From NCBI GenBank assembly GCA_018896595.1, contig JAHIME010000038.1, positions 1 to 7,205 of the forward strand: a stretch of DNA of 7,205 nucleotides, in the 5' to 3' direction. This stretch comes from Patescibacteria group bacterium. Lineage in GTDB: Bacteria; Patescibacteriota; Patescibacteriia; Patescibacteriales; VMTK01. A program made the position numbers and the translations under genes. Shown piece by piece: positions 1 to 6,206 of the stretch; position 1 is the stretch's first letter; every line of letters starts with the position of its first letter. The notes beneath the pieces were generated by a model that was given only the letters and a program-made list of their open reading frames with translations, was not told the origin of the DNA and ran no database searches.

Positions 1-1
1 C

Positions 2-73
2 ATCGCCTGTTCCTACTTCAGTAATAACGGTGTCAATGATGCCAGCAGATTTCGCGCCGTGTTCCGCCCCTAA
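2..73 (+). CDS. C-terminal end of an unidentified protein (5' truncated)
   Basis: The frame starting at base 2 is open from the window edge to a TAA at 71-73 and reads 23 residues ending in DASRFRAVFRP. A C-terminus rich in aromatic and arginine residues, on the same strand as all other genes and followed directly by noncoding hairpin repeats, is plausible for the tail of an extracellular or modification-type domain. The piece is too short to name a family. The other two + frames close early or look non-coding. What is seen is only an open frame with reasonable composition; that it is a gene end is inference. Confidence 0.45.
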   Translation: MACSYFSNNGVNDASRFRAVFRP

Positions 74-129
74 GAAATTTTCCATTTTTTCTTGATTATT
101 TGATAATTTGAGTTATTTGTTTCAGCGAC

Positions 130-160
130 GGCTCCATAGTGGCATCAGCCCTATGGAGCC
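130..160 (+). repeat. Hairpin repeat unit A, copy 1 (REP-like)
   Basis: Arms GGCTCCATAG (130-139) and CTATGGAGCC (151-160) are perfectly complementary. Inside, GGC (141-143) pairs with GCC (148-150) around the loop ATCA, with one unpaired T at 140. An identical unit, including the 10 bases that follow (AGAGTGCAAG), lies at 4780-4820. No T-run follows, so it is not a typical terminator. The hairpin, the exact second copy and the alternation with unit B resemble REP/BIME elements; no RAYT-type transposase is visible here. Confidence 0.85.
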
Positions 161-176
161 AGAGTGCAAGCAGTCG

Positions 177-206
177 GGCTCCACAGCCCTGCGGGACTAT
201 GGAGCC
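177..206 (-). repeat. Hairpin repeat unit B, copy 1 (inverted variant of A)
   Basis: On the + strand the arms are GGCTCCACAG (177-186) and CTATGGAGCC (197-206), with CCC (187-189) pairing GGG (193-195) and an unpaired A at 196. Read on the - strand it has the same architecture as unit A: a 10-bp stem beginning GGCTCCATAG, a bulged T, a 3-bp upper stem and a small loop. It is therefore a diverged A unit in opposite orientation. The identical unit recurs at 4731-4760. It ends 29 bases before the start of the surface-protein gene. Confidence 0.85.
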
Positions 207-235
207 AGCGACGGACCCTATAAGCCGCTTTAAAT

Positions 236-1909
236 ATGAGCCAAAAACATAAACAAATAATAATTATTCTTGGCTTGGTCGGGCTAATCGGACTTGGCGC
301 TTTCGGCTTGGCAAAAATATTTTCCGGCCGGGCGCCGGCTGGCGCGCTTTTCCGAGTAGAACTGCCGGCGGTTTATACCGAGCCTTTGAAAATTTTCGCC
401 AATGGCGTCGGGATCTCCATTAAGCCGGCGCAAGCCGCGCAGGCAAAAGCTCAATACGGATTTGGCAAAGACAGGCAGGTTAAATATCTTAAAGCTTATC
501 CCGAAACTGATGTCCGGCAGACGATTTACAGCAATAAAATCAAGGAAGAAATCATTTTGCAAAAGCCGGGCCATCCGGCAAAATTCAGCTATGAAATTAG
601 TCTGGAAAATTTGCGCTATGTCAAAGACGAGCAAGGCAATTTTAATTTTTACGCGCTTACGCCGGAAAACCGCGCTGAGCCGCCGAACGAATTAGACAAG
701 ATTTTTATTATTCCGGCGCCATGGATGATTGACGCCGATGGAATAAAAAGCTCGGGGCAAGACGCGGAAATGGAAATAAACGGCAATATTTTAACCATCG
801 CACCCGATCCGGAGTGGCTTGCCGGCCATAAATATCCGATTATTTTGGACCCAAGCGTTGAAATCAGTGTTTTAAACGTCCATTCTTATCCTTTAACCGG
901 GGAAAACTGGGAAGTCGGCTTTACGACTCTGGGTACGGCTGATTTAAGGATTGAACCCAACGACCAAGCCACGGTTTTAGACGACGAGTTTGTTTCACTG
1001 ACTTGCGGCGGCGAGGAGCGCCAGCCGGAGATTCTGCCAGGCGACATTATTTTTTACAAGGATTGGTCGTGCGAAGGCATTGGCAAAGTGATTCATCATA
1101 CTTTACGGGCAGGGGATCATATACTGAAATTTCAGTTTGGCGATGAGATCGCTTATGCTTTTAATAATTTTTCAGGGGACCATAAATACGCATGGGGCGA
1201 GAACATCGGCTGGCTGAACGCCAGCTCAACGCACGAGTCGTTGACCCTGTCGCAGCATGGCTTAACCGGCTATGCTTGGGGCGAAAACATCGGCTGGATA
1301 AAGTTTGATTATGACGGAGCGGCCAGCGCTACCAACACCACGGCAACTGACTGGGGAGTAACGCACGACGGCAATGGCAATCTGGGCGGCTACGCATGGG
1401 GCGAAAACATCGGCTGGATAAATTTTAACTCAGCTCATGAACAAGTAAAGGTTGATTTAAACACGGGCGATTTTTCCGGCTACGGTTGGGGCGAAAACAT
1501 CGGCTGGATAAATTTCGGGCATAGCTTGACCAGCTATGTTTTGCGCTATATTTCCGCGCCGGTCGTGTCAACAACGGCGGCTTCCAATGTTGCTTCAACC
1601 ATCGTAACCGCCAATGGCAATGTTGCGTATACTTGCGGAGCTGTTACCGAGCGCGGGTTTAAATACGGCTTGACGGCGGCGGACACTTGGAGCGTTTCCG
1701 AGACCGGAAGTTTTAGCGCCGGCGTTTTTAAATTAGGCATAGCGAATTTAACCCCGGGAACAACATATCATTTTAGGGCATACGCGACCAACTCGGAAGG
1801 GACCGGCTATGGCAGTTATGTTTCTTTTATAACGGAAACAGAGCATAAAGGCAGCCCGATTATTTTGAAAGAGAATGTGATATTAAAAGAAAATATGATA
1901 TTCAGGTAA
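236..1909 (+). CDS. Anchored surface protein with GENIGW repeats, fibronectin-like domain and hexapeptide tail
   Basis: This 557-residue protein begins with a lysine-containing N-terminus and a hydrophobic segment (about residues 8-28), a signal peptide or membrane anchor, so the rest is probably outside the cell. Residues about 40-210 form a beta-rich region ending in a YPIILDPS motif of the kind seen in CPR surface proteins. Four YAWGENIGW motifs follow at 318-328, 346-357, 386-397 and 416-427. Residues about 440-533 look like a fibronectin type III-type domain (ERGFKYG, LTPGTTYHFRAYATNSEGTGYG). The last residues repeat ILKEN-V, ILKEN-M, IFR. The ATG is the first possible start, since a stop in frame lies at 221-223. 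No Shine-Dalgarno sequence is visible. It is GC-richer than the ATPase genes downstream. A binding or adhesion role is inferred; the ligand is unknown. Confidence 0.9.
   Translation: MSQKHKQIIIILGLVGLIGLGAFGLAKIFSGRAPAGALFRVELPAVYTEPLKIFANGVGISIKPAQAAQAKAQYGFGKDRQVKYLKAYPETDVRQTIYSNKIKEEIILQKPGHPAKFSYEISLENLRYVKDEQGNFNFYALTPENRAEPPNELDKIFIIPAPWMIDADGIKSSGQDAEMEINGNILTIAPDPEWLAGHKYPIILDPSVEISVLNVHSYPLTGENWEVGFTTLGTADLRIEPNDQATVLDDEFVSLTCGGEERQPEILPGDIIFYKDWSCEGIGKVIHHTLRAGDHILKFQFGDEIAYAFNNFSGDHKYAWGENIGWLNASSTHESLTLSQHGLTGYAWGENIGWIKFDYDGAASATNTTATDWGVTHDGNGNLGGYAWGENIGWINFNSAHEQVKVDLNTGDFSGYGWGENIGWINFGHSLTSYVLRYISAPVVSTTAASNVASTIVTANGNVAYTCGAVTERGFKYGLTAADTWSVSETGSFSAGVFKLGIANLTPGTTYHFRAYATNSEGTGYGSYVSFITETEHKGSPIILKENVILKENMIFR
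1187..1516 (+). repeat. Four in-gene GENIGW-coding repeats
   Basis: Copies lie at 1187-1219, 1271-1306, 1391-1426 and 1481-1516. The last three share an identical 26-bp core running from the TGGGGCG to the GGATAAA, with no change even at third codon positions. The first copy differs at a few bases. Spacing between starts is 84, 120 and 90 bases, so these are conserved motifs within longer variable units and not a strict tandem array. DNA-level identity suggests recent duplication or gene conversion. Confidence 0.85.
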
Positions 1910-1936
1910 AGGCGATGCGGATATTGTAAATTATTA

Positions 1937-1965
1937 TTGACAATATAGGGTAATTAGTGTAAATT
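1937..1965 (+). promoter_or_regulatory. Sigma70-like promoter of the first ATPase gene, with overlapping dyad
   Basis: A perfect TTGACA (1937-1942) is followed after 17 bases by TAAATT (1960-1965), a 4/6 match to the -10 consensus. Transcription would begin near 1972, giving a leader of about 43 bases before the ATG at 2015. A 7-bp inverted repeat, ATATTGT (1921-1927) and ACAATAT (1940-1946), overlaps the -35 box and could be an operator. The AT-rich context raises the chance of such dyads appearing at random. Confidence 0.55.
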
Positions 1966-2014
1966 ATAAGTATATGTATTTGTTAATAAAGAAATATTTT
2001 AAGATTATATACCT

Positions 2015-3331
2015 ATGAATAAAGAAAAAATAAAAACATATTTGCTTGATTTTCAAGAAAAAAAATTCTCCAATGTCAAAAAAAGAGATATAATTTTACC
2101 TGACACGGCTAAAATTCAAACAATAATCGGTGCCAGAAGAACTGGCAAAACTTATCTTTTATACAATAAAATATTGGAATTAGAAGAGCAAGGTATTCCG
2201 AGAAAGCGGATAATTTATTTGAATTTTGAAAACCCGGTATTGGACGATTTAAGCTATAAAGAGATTAGGGATATAATAGCTTTGCAGTGGTCGCTTTTTC
2301 CGGAAATCGCCAAAAAAAGAATGTACATATTTATTGACGAACCGCAAGCAATAGACAAATGGGAAACGGCGATAAGGGATTTGCACGACAATTTCAACGC
2401 GCGGATGTTTATAACAGGATCATCTTCGCGGCTGTTAAGCAAGGAGATAGCCACCAGTTTGCGCGGCCGTTCAATTTCCACGCTACTTTTACCCCTGTCT
2501 TTCAAGGAATTTTTATCTTTTAACGGATTCGCGGCTGATATAGGCCGATTAAGTACTGAAAGCAAGGCTTATTTGCTGAATTATTTTGATAAATACTTGG
2601 CATTCGGCGCTTATCCGGAGGTGGTTTTAAGCGCGAACGGCGAAGAAAAAATCAAAATATTAAAAGATTATCTTGATTTGACCATTTACAAGGATTTAGT
2701 TGACCGCTATAAAATAAAAAATACCGCTTTGATTAAAAATTTAATAGATATGGCGGTCGGCTCCTGCGCCCGCGAATTCAGTATCAACAAACATTATCTT
2801 GATTTTAAATCCCGAGGATTGAAGGCGGGCAAAAATACTTTGTATGAATATTTCAGCATGCTTGAGGACTCTTTTTTCATTTTTCCACTCCGGCGGTTCA
2901 GCTATTCAAAAACAACTGAAAATTTATCCATACCCAAAGTATATCTGGGAGACATGGGCTTTTTGAATTTATATTCATTGGAAAATTTCGGGCAAAGGAT
3001 TGAGAACGGGGTTTTTCTCGCTCTGCGCCGAAAAATCGCCGACAATCCGGCGCTGGCGCTAAGCTATTGGAAATCAGACACGGGGAAAGAAGTTGATTTT
3101 ATCTTAAGAGAGGGGCGAAAAATAAAATCAGTTATCCAGGTCTCTTATGAAATGCCGGACAATAAAACAGAAACAAGAGAGCTGGACGGGTTATTATCTT
3201 GCATGGATGAAATGAGCTTGGATACCGGCTTGATTATTACCAGAGATACTGAAACGGAAAAAAGAATAGGCGGAAAATTGATTAAAATAATTCCGGCATG
3301 GAAATGGCTGCTTTTAAATTCAACCGATTAA
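2015..3331 (+). CDS. AAA ATPase with DUF4143 C-terminal domain, QV-type (first of three)
   Basis: This 438-residue protein has the layout of AAA_14/DUF4143 ATPases. Walker A is GARRTGKT (39-46), Walker B is YIFIDEP (104-110), and a sensor-like ITGSSS lies near 133-138 with an LRGR motif at 149-152. GAYPEVV follows at 198-204, then a winged-helix-like region (about 240-295), KVYLGDMGF (308-316), and a nuclease-like core with KEVDFIL at 358-364. Where the other two ATPases here have E-x-K, this one has IQVSY (374-378), so the PD-(D/E)XK signature is incomplete; from memory, archaeal members with a QV motif exist. The end (IIPAWKWLL) fits that subgroup. Length is normal. It follows the surface-protein gene by 105 bases and has its own promoter but no Shine-Dalgarno sequence. 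The family role is unknown; cytoplasmic ATP-driven action on DNA or protein is inference. Confidence 0.93.
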   Translation: MNKEKIKTYLLDFQEKKFSNVKKRDIILPDTAKIQTIIGARRTGKTYLLYNKILELEEQGIPRKRIIYLNFENPVLDDLSYKEIRDIIALQWSLFPEIAKKRMYIFIDEPQAIDKWETAIRDLHDNFNARMFITGSSSRLLSKEIATSLRGRSISTLLLPLSFKEFLSFNGFAADIGRLSTESKAYLLNYFDKYLAFGAYPEVVLSANGEEKIKILKDYLDLTIYKDLVDRYKIKNTALIKNLIDMAVGSCAREFSINKHYLDFKSRGLKAGKNTLYEYFSMLEDSFFIFPLRRFSYSKTTENLSIPKVYLGDMGFLNLYSLENFGQRIENGVFLALRRKIADNPALALSYWKSDTGKEVDFILREGRKIKSVIQVSYEMPDNKTETRELDGLLSCMDEMSLDTGLIITRDTETEKRIGGKLIKIIPAWKWLLLNSTD

Positions 3332-3344
3332 ATATAAACTTGAA

Positions 3345-3358
3345 TAAGCGCGCGGCAA
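3345..3358 (+). repeat. GC-rich 14-bp tag after the first ATPase gene
   Basis: TAAGCGCGCGGCAA lies 13 bases after the stop codon in otherwise AT-rich sequence. The same 14 bases occur at 6186-6199 at the end of the third ATPase gene, and a variant lies at 4716-4727 directly after the second. Association with all three ATPase 3' ends suggests a cassette boundary or a shared 3' element; its function is unknown. Confidence 0.6.
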
Positions 3359-3369
3359 ACATATGAATA

Positions 3370-3398
3370 TTTACATATATTTTAGTTTATGCTAAAGT
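3370..3398 (+). promoter_or_regulatory. Promoter of the second ATPase gene
   Basis: TTTACA (3370-3375, 5/6 of the -35 consensus), a 17-base spacer and TAAAGT (3393-3398, 4/6) are preceded by TG at 3390-3391, an extended -10. Transcription would start near 3405, about 27 bases before the ATG at 3432. TTTAG (3381-3385) and CTAAA (3392-3396) form a small dyad across the -10 box, and ATACGTAT (3401-3408) is palindromic at the expected start. Spacing matches the promoters of the other two ATPase genes. Confidence 0.55.
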
Positions 3399-3431
3399 AA
3401 ATACGTATAAATAATTTAGTTTTACAATTTT

Positions 3432-4715
3432 ATGGAAAATAAGCCAAATTTTATAAATAGAGATATATTTTTCAAGACAGCCAAGCATTTGGCCAATAAA
3501 GAAATAACCTTGATTATCGGCCCGAGGCAGGTGGGAAAAACCGTTTTATTGGGACAGCTAAAAGATTATTTAATAACTGAAAAAAAAGTTTTTCCCGAAA
3601 ATATATATAATTTTAATTTAGACATCATCCGAGACAGGGAAGCGCTGTCAAACCAAACCGAATTTATCAGATTTATTGAACAGCGAAGCAAAAAAAGCAA
3701 AATATATATTCTTGTTGATGAAGCGCAAAAAGTGGAAAATGCCGGCGTTTTTTTCAAGGGTGTTTATGATTCAAATCTTAACGTTAAACTCGCGCTAACC
3801 GGCTCTTCCACTTTGGAAATTCGGTCAAAGATCCATGAATCGCTTGCCGGGCGGAAAAGAGTGTTTCATTTGCTGCCGTTTGCTTTTAATGAAATATTAA
3901 AATTTAGAAATCCGGATATTTTCGCGCTAATCAATCAAAAAGAAGCGCTGATTGAGGCCGACAAGAAAAAGTGCGCGGAATTGTTTTTTGATTATTGCGT
4001 TTACGGCGGCTATCCGCAAGCTGTATTGGCGGAAGACCCCGCGGAAAAGGGCGAATACTTAAAAGAAATATTTACGAGTTATGTAGAAAAAGATATAATC
4101 GGTTTTTTGCGGGTTGAGAACGAGAGCAATTTTATTAAATTGGTAAGCTTGCTTGCGGCGCAGATTGGACAGCTGGCCAATATCGGAGAGTTGAGCGCTT
4201 TGGCGAATACGGATCGCTATACGATCGGCCGCTATTTATCCAATCTTGAGAAGACATTTATAACTTTTAATTTAAAGCCGTTTTACACTAATGCCAGACA
4301 GGAAATCGTCAAAGCCGGAAAAATTTATTTTATTGACAATGGCTTAAGAAATTCAAGTTTGGACGATTTTCGCGTTCCATTCGCGCGCAGAACGGATAAA
4401 GGCGGGTTAATGGAAAACGCCATATTAAAAGAATTGCTGAATTTAAAATACGGCCGAAATTTCAATTTAAAGTTTTGGCGGACCAAGCAGAAAGCGGAAG
4501 TTGATTTTATAGTTGAAAAAGGAAACGAGCTTTTACCCGTGGAAGCCAAAGTTAATTCGGCTTCAGGCAAGATTGGCGCGAGTTTAGCCGGCTTTATTGA
4601 ACGGTATAGCCCCAAAAAAGCGCTGGTGGTGAATATGGAATATCAAGGCAGGAGAAAAATCGGCCGGACAGAAGTTCATTTTATTTTGCCGTACGAAATG
4701 GCGAATTTTTTATAG
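3432..4715 (+). CDS. AAA ATPase with DUF4143 PD-(D/E)XK-like domain (second of three)
   Basis: The protein has 427 residues. Walker A is GPRQVGKT (30-37), Walker B is YILVDEAQ (92-99), LTGSST lies at 122-127 and LAGR at 138-141. GGYP is at 192-195, followed by YVEKDI (217-222), a helix-turn-helix-like region (about 241-284, IGELSALANTDRYTIGRYL), KIYFIDNGLRN (297-307) and MENAIL (327-332). The C-terminal domain has AEVDFIV (355-361) and PVEAK (369-373), giving an intact D...E-x-K nuclease-like signature. This is the common bacterial and archaeal DUF4143 type. The start is an ATG in AT-rich sequence without a Shine-Dalgarno motif, about 27 bases from the predicted transcription start. It stands as its own transcription unit between the other two ATPases. 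Sequence similarity to them is limited to family motifs. Whether the nuclease-like fold cuts DNA is not established for the family as far as I know. Confidence 0.94.
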   Translation: MENKPNFINRDIFFKTAKHLANKEITLIIGPRQVGKTVLLGQLKDYLITEKKVFPENIYNFNLDIIRDREALSNQTEFIRFIEQRSKKSKIYILVDEAQKVENAGVFFKGVYDSNLNVKLALTGSSTLEIRSKIHESLAGRKRVFHLLPFAFNEILKFRNPDIFALINQKEALIEADKKKCAELFFDYCVYGGYPQAVLAEDPAEKGEYLKEIFTSYVEKDIIGFLRVENESNFIKLVSLLAAQIGQLANIGELSALANTDRYTIGRYLSNLEKTFITFNLKPFYTNARQEIVKAGKIYFIDNGLRNSSLDDFRVPFARRTDKGGLMENAILKELLNLKYGRNFNLKFWRTKQKAEVDFIVEKGNELLPVEAKVNSASGKIGASLAGFIERYSPKKALVVNMEYQGRRKIGRTEVHFILPYEMANFL

Positions 4716-4727
4716 ACGCGCGCGCAA
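4716..4727 (+). repeat. Variant GC-rich tag after the second ATPase gene
   Basis: ACGCGCGCGCAA directly follows the TAG stop and resembles the AGCGCGCGGCAA tags at the ends of the other two ATPase genes. Here the tag runs straight into hairpin unit B2 through TCGG. It is less convincing alone than the exact 14-bp pair, because alternating GC of this length has low complexity. Confidence 0.4.
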
Positions 4728-4730
4728 TCG

Positions 4731-4760
4731 GGCTCCACAGCCCTGCGGGACTATGGAGCC
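4731..4760 (-). repeat. Hairpin repeat unit B, copy 2
   Basis: This unit is identical over its 30 bases to the one at 177-206, including the TCGG before it and AGCG after it. Arms are 4731-4740 and 4751-4760, with CCC/GGG forming the upper stem and an unpaired A at 4750. At this locus B precedes A, whereas at 130-206 A precedes B, as expected if both clusters are pieces of an alternating A-B-A-B array. Confidence 0.85.
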
Positions 4761-4779
4761 AGCGGGTTTGACACTAGCC

Positions 4780-4810
4780 GGCTCCATAGTGGCATCAGCC
4801 CTATGGAGCC
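4780..4810 (+). repeat. Hairpin repeat unit A, copy 2
   Basis: This unit is identical to the one at 130-160, and the match continues through AGAGTGCAAG (4811-4820), 41 bases in all. The upper stem GGC/GCC and the bulged T are preserved. It lies 19 bases after unit B2, so the start-to-start distance is 49 bases, against 47 between A1 and B1. Confidence 0.85.
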
Positions 4811-4828
4811 AGAGTGCAAGCCGTTAAA

Positions 4829-4838
4829 GGAGCCAGCG
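4829..4838 (-). repeat. Truncated third B unit
   Basis: GGAGCCAGCG matches the last six bases of unit B plus its AGCG flank (201-210 and 4755-4764). Counting from the A unit, the GGAGCC sits 22 bases closer than in the first cluster, so an internal deletion removed the 5' arm and loop. With B2 and A2 it shows an array of at least B-A-B at this site. Confidence 0.5.
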
Positions 4839-4860
4839 GGGTCGGGTTATAATTGCTTTA

Positions 4861-4950
4861 ACAGAGCATAAAGGCAGTCCGATTATATTGAAAGAGAATG
4901 TGATTTTAAAGGAGAATGTGATATTCAGGCAGTTAATCAACTCAATTTGA
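4861..4950 (+). pseudogene. Relic C-terminal tail duplicated from the surface-protein gene
   Basis: Bases 4861-4929 align without gaps to 1838-1906, the final codons of the surface-protein gene, with 63 of 69 bases identical. Read in the same frame it gives TEHKGSPIILKENVILKENV followed by IFRQLINSI, then TGA at 4948-4950. Five of the six differences are silent and one changes Met to Val. The frame is open back only to a TAA at 4825-4827 and contains no ATG or GTG in a suitable place, so this is not a complete gene. It is most likely the remaining end of a former paralogue whose body was lost, possibly through recombination at the hairpin array next to it. Its stop codon overlaps the -35 box of the third ATPase. 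Confidence 0.7.
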
Positions 4951-4975
4951 CAAATAGTATTACTAAATGTAAAAT
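4947..4975 (+). promoter_or_regulatory. Strong sigma70-like promoter of the third ATPase gene
   Basis: A perfect TTGACA (4947-4952), 17 bases, then TAAAAT (4970-4975, 5/6). Transcription would start near 4982, about 25 bases before the ATG at 5007. A 14-bp AT palindrome (4977-4990), which also contains a perfect TATAAT at 4982-4987, covers the predicted start and could be an operator or an alternative -10. This is the best promoter in the window and has the same spacing as the one before the first ATPase gene. Confidence 0.65.
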
Positions 4976-5006
4976 ATATATTATAATATAGTTTAGTTAA
5001 ATAAAT

Positions 5007-6188
5007 ATGATTTTTTCAAGAAAAATATACCCCGAGCTTAAAAAGCATCTTAAAACAAGGCAGATTACGGTTATTACCGGCATGCGCCGCACAGGGAAAA
5101 CCACGCTCGCCAAAAAGCTTCTTTCCGATGTTAAATCCAAAAACAAGCTTTATATTGACCTTGAACGGCTGGACAACAGAGATCTTTTTGCGCAGAAAAA
5201 TTATGACAATATAATGCATAATCTTGCCGGCAGGGGATTAAAAACGGATCGGAAAATGTATATAGCTCTTGATGAGATTCAAATGCTGCCGCCGATCGCC
5301 AGCGTTCTGAAATATTTGTATGACACTTTCAGCGTGAAGTTTATAGCAACCGGTTCCAGCTCGTATTATTTAAAAAATTTATTCAGCGAATCTTTGGCGG
5401 GCAGGAAAAAAATATTTGAATTATATCCGCTGGATTTCGGCGAATATCTGGAATTCCAAGGGATGCCGCGGCAAAAAAAAGAGGATTGGAAAAAGAAAAA
5501 ATTCAACCCCGTTGAATACGAGCGGGTGAAAAATTATTACGAGCGCTATATTGAATTCGGCGGATTTCCGGAGGTTGCGCTGGCTTCAAACGATCAGGAA
5601 AGAAAAGATTTAATTTCAGACATCCTAAGTTCTTATATTAATATTGACATTAAAACGCTTTCCGACTTTCGCAATGAAAAAAATATTTACAACTTGATGA
5701 AACTACTTTCCGTCCGCATTGGAACTCGGTTGGATTATTCCAAAATGTCAAGACTTTCCGGTTTGAGCCGGCCGACTGTTATGAGTTATATTGATTTTTT
5801 TGAAAAAACATATCTTATCAAAAGAGTGCCGGTGACGGCAAAAAGCCCGGATCGGGAAATTGTCAAGGCGCGGAAAATTTATTTTTGCGATAACGGTTTG
5901 GCTGGTTTTCTCGCTGATCTTTCCAGCGGAGCCAAATTTGAAAACGCGGTTTTTAATCAGCTGCGCCATCACGGGGAAATCCGGTATTACGCCCTAAAAA
6001 GCGGCCGCGAGATTGATTTTATTTTGGACGGCCGTCTCGGATTGGAAGTGAAAGAAACGCCGCTTGGGCTTGACCAAAAAAAACTTGATGATTTATGCCG
6101 AAACGCCGGGGTTCAAAAAGGAAGATTGGTCGGGCGCAATGCCGCGCCTGATTTCAATAATTATGTCTGGGGCGGAGAAATAAGGTAA
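5007..6188 (+). CDS. AAA ATPase with DUF4143 PD-(D/E)XK-like domain (third of three)
   Basis: The protein has 393 residues and is the shortest of the three. Walker A is GMRRTGKT (25-32), Walker B is YIALDEIQ (85-92), ATGSSS lies at 114-119 and LAGR at 130-133. A lysine-rich insert (157-165) precedes EFGGFPEV (183-190). Helix-turn-helix-like sequence spans about 234-275 (MSRLSGLSRPTVMSYIDFF). KIYFCDNGL (290-298) and FENAVFNQL (311-319) lead into a compact nuclease-like core, REIDFIL (334-340) and GLEVK (345-349), with the E-x-K intact. The start gives the usual short N-terminus before Walker A. It lacks a Shine-Dalgarno sequence but has the strongest promoter here. It follows a relic of the surface-protein tail, just as the first ATPase follows the intact tail. 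Biochemical role is unknown; a mobile or defence-linked function is a guess from family distribution and context. Confidence 0.93.
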   Translation: MIFSRKIYPELKKHLKTRQITVITGMRRTGKTTLAKKLLSDVKSKNKLYIDLERLDNRDLFAQKNYDNIMHNLAGRGLKTDRKMYIALDEIQMLPPIASVLKYLYDTFSVKFIATGSSSYYLKNLFSESLAGRKKIFELYPLDFGEYLEFQGMPRQKKEDWKKKKFNPVEYERVKNYYERYIEFGGFPEVALASNDQERKDLISDILSSYINIDIKTLSDFRNEKNIYNLMKLLSVRIGTRLDYSKMSRLSGLSRPTVMSYIDFFEKTYLIKRVPVTAKSPDREIVKARKIYFCDNGLAGFLADLSSGAKFENAVFNQLRHHGEIRYYALKSGREIDFILDGRLGLEVKETPLGLDQKKLDDLCRNAGVQKGRLVGRNAAPDFNNYVWGGEIR

Positions 6189-6199
6189 GCGCGCGGCAA
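6186..6199 (+). repeat. GC-rich 14-bp tag overlapping the third ATPase stop
   Basis: TAAGCGCGCGGCAA is identical to 3345-3358. Here its TAA is the stop codon of the ATPase gene itself (6186-6188). The exact match at the 3' ends of two unrelated-looking ATPase genes is hard to explain by coding constraint and suggests a common boundary. Confidence 0.6.
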
Positions 6200-6206
6200 C
6201 GGCGAG

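Noticed and set aside
72..93. AAGAAA...TTTCTT dyad with a T-run after the first stop codon, possible terminator
   Set aside because: The stem is only A-T pairs apart from one G-C, and the T-run lies inside the dyad, not after it; too weak to call.
92..118. Possible promoter for the surface-protein gene (TTGATT, GATAAT-like boxes)
   Set aside because: No pair of boxes has acceptable spacing, and two strong hairpins lie between it and the gene.
130..206. Hairpins A1/B1 as a CRISPR array or rho-independent terminators
   Set aside because: There are no regular unique spacers, adjacent units are inverted relative to each other, and no T-run follows the stems.
284..634. Open frame on the - strand
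   Set aside because: It lies entirely within the well-supported surface-protein gene and has no recognisable domain or start signal; it is an antisense shadow.
2015..6188. ATPases as transposition or restriction subunits of a known defence system
   Set aside because: The motifs support only the AAA/DUF4143 family; no methylase, known effector or transposase lies in the window.
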